From UBA993 sp964436815 (GTDB lineage Bacteria > Bacillota > Dethiobacteria > DTU022), in contig CAYTER010000049.1 in the NCBI GenBank assembly GCA_964436815.1, positions 1 through 14,894 on the forward strand: a stretch of DNA of 14,894 nucleotides. Reading direction: 5' to 3'. The notes below the pieces were generated by a model. The model was not told the origin of the DNA, did no database searches, and saw only the letters and a program-made list of their open reading frames with translations. Below are positions 14,509-14,894 of this stretch, piece after piece (positions within the stretch are counted from its first letter, which is position 1; each line of letters starts with the position of its first letter). The translations under genes were made by a program, and so were the position numbers.

Positions 14509-14894
14509 CTATTGAAGTCGATCCAGCACCCTTAATTCTGAAAGGTGGCCAGCTACCTGATCAAAATCCTTATCGTCATGCAGTAACGCCAGATCTTGTT
14601 CAAGGGCAGTCATGACAATTAATAAATCGATAGTGCTTCGCAATGTAACTCCCTTACGCCTCAGGTCAAAAAAGAGTCTTGCCGCCCGCTCATAATGATC
14701 CGGTTCCTGGCCAGGAAAATAGAGCTGCTGCGTCGCAAGATATTTTTGCAATGTCTCCCACTCAGATTCATCTTTGGCGCCTTGCAACACTTTCTGATAA
14801 GTGAATACAGAAATCCCGAAAGGCAAGTTACGTGCTAATACTTGCTCAAATAGTTCAATTTTACGAGTCTTACTCCCGCGCAAATAGCCGATCA
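14509..14894 (-). CDS. VapC-like PIN-domain protein, start beyond the window
   Basis: C-terminal 128 residues of a PIN-domain nuclease of the VapC toxin type. Reading the frame to the right edge gives IGYLRGSKTRK, which matches the segment after the N-terminal DTSVW motif of VapC proteins. The gene therefore continues off the window, and an in-frame TTG at 14883 is not the start. Conserved parts are VLQGAKDE, the active-site Asp in RSTIDLLIVMTAL, and LLHDDKDFDQVA near the end. In relatives the residue before VLQG (or ILQG) is an active-site Glu; here it is Lys (TYQKVLQG), so catalysis may be impaired. VapC toxins cleave specific RNAs and are held by a VapB antitoxin, which would normally lie upstream, outside this window. 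Confidence 0.8.
   Translation of the reverse strand, partial: IGYLRGSKTRKIELFEQVLARNLPFGISVFTYQKVLQGAKDESEWETLQKYLATQQLYFPGQEPDHYERAARLFFDLRRKGVTLRSTIDLLIVMTALEQDLALLHDDKDFDQVAGHLSELRVLDRLQ

Noticed and set aside
1..14894. CRISPR arrays, tRNA/rRNA genes, insertion sequences, phage genes
   Set aside because: No regularly spaced repeats, cloverleaf sequences, transposase motifs or terminal inverted repeats were found on reading through.

Overview
The window reads as ordinary bacterial chromosome, most likely from a Gram-positive, Clostridia-like Bacillota. The reasons are strong Shine-Dalgarno (SD) sequences, several TTG starts, sigma-A-type promoters with 17-bp spacers, a lipobox lipoprotein, and a membrane-anchored GH18 of the spore-cortex (YaaH/SleL) type. 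This assignment is inference; there is no rRNA or other phylogenetic marker. No tRNA, rRNA, insertion sequence, CRISPR array or phage gene was seen.

Layout from left to right. (1) The extreme left edge holds the first codons of a minus-strand gene that resembles glutamate formiminotransferase. It diverges from a cytoplasmic PAS-PAS-GGDEF diguanylate cyclase (296-1582). (2) An NCS2-type nucleobase permease (1720-3072) has its own sigma-A promoter. It converges on an 8-TM TspO/MBR-like membrane protein (3090-3899, minus), and a membrane-anchored GH18 enzyme (3984-5081, minus) lies behind that. (3) From a divergent promoter region, a tightly packed plus-strand operon runs from 5219 to about 12777. 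Its genes are a lipoprotein with a glycoside-hydrolase-like barrel, an unrecognised membrane-anchored extracytoplasmic protein, a lone receiver domain whose phospho-acceptor Asp is Asn, a membrane-anchored HEAT-repeat protein, a processive family-2 glycosyltransferase, and a geranylgeranyl-reductase-family flavoprotein. (4) A phytol/dolichol-kinase-family membrane protein (12884-13666) has a consensus promoter and converges, sharing a CTAG stop, on a UbiA-family prenyltransferase of the DGGGP-synthase type (minus). Behind that is a VapC-like PIN-domain gene that runs off the right edge.

Two functional themes stand out. The first is a candidate exopolysaccharide or cell-surface glycan system (5219-11576). 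It combines a membrane synthase with an exported hydrolase-like lipoprotein and a second exported protein. On the cytoplasmic side it has a phosphorylation-dead receiver and a HEAT scaffold, where better-known synthases use PilZ or BcsB-like partners. The layout recalls the Bacillus/Listeria YdaJKLMN/Pss synthase clusters but uses different parts. The second is a prenyl-lipid trio (reductase, prenol-kinase family, UbiA/DGGGPS-like transferase) that could saturate, phosphorylate and transfer isoprenoid chains. Its products might be ether-type lipids, saturated polyprenyl carriers or a modified quinone. The reductase sits at the end of the glycan operon, which links the two themes physically.
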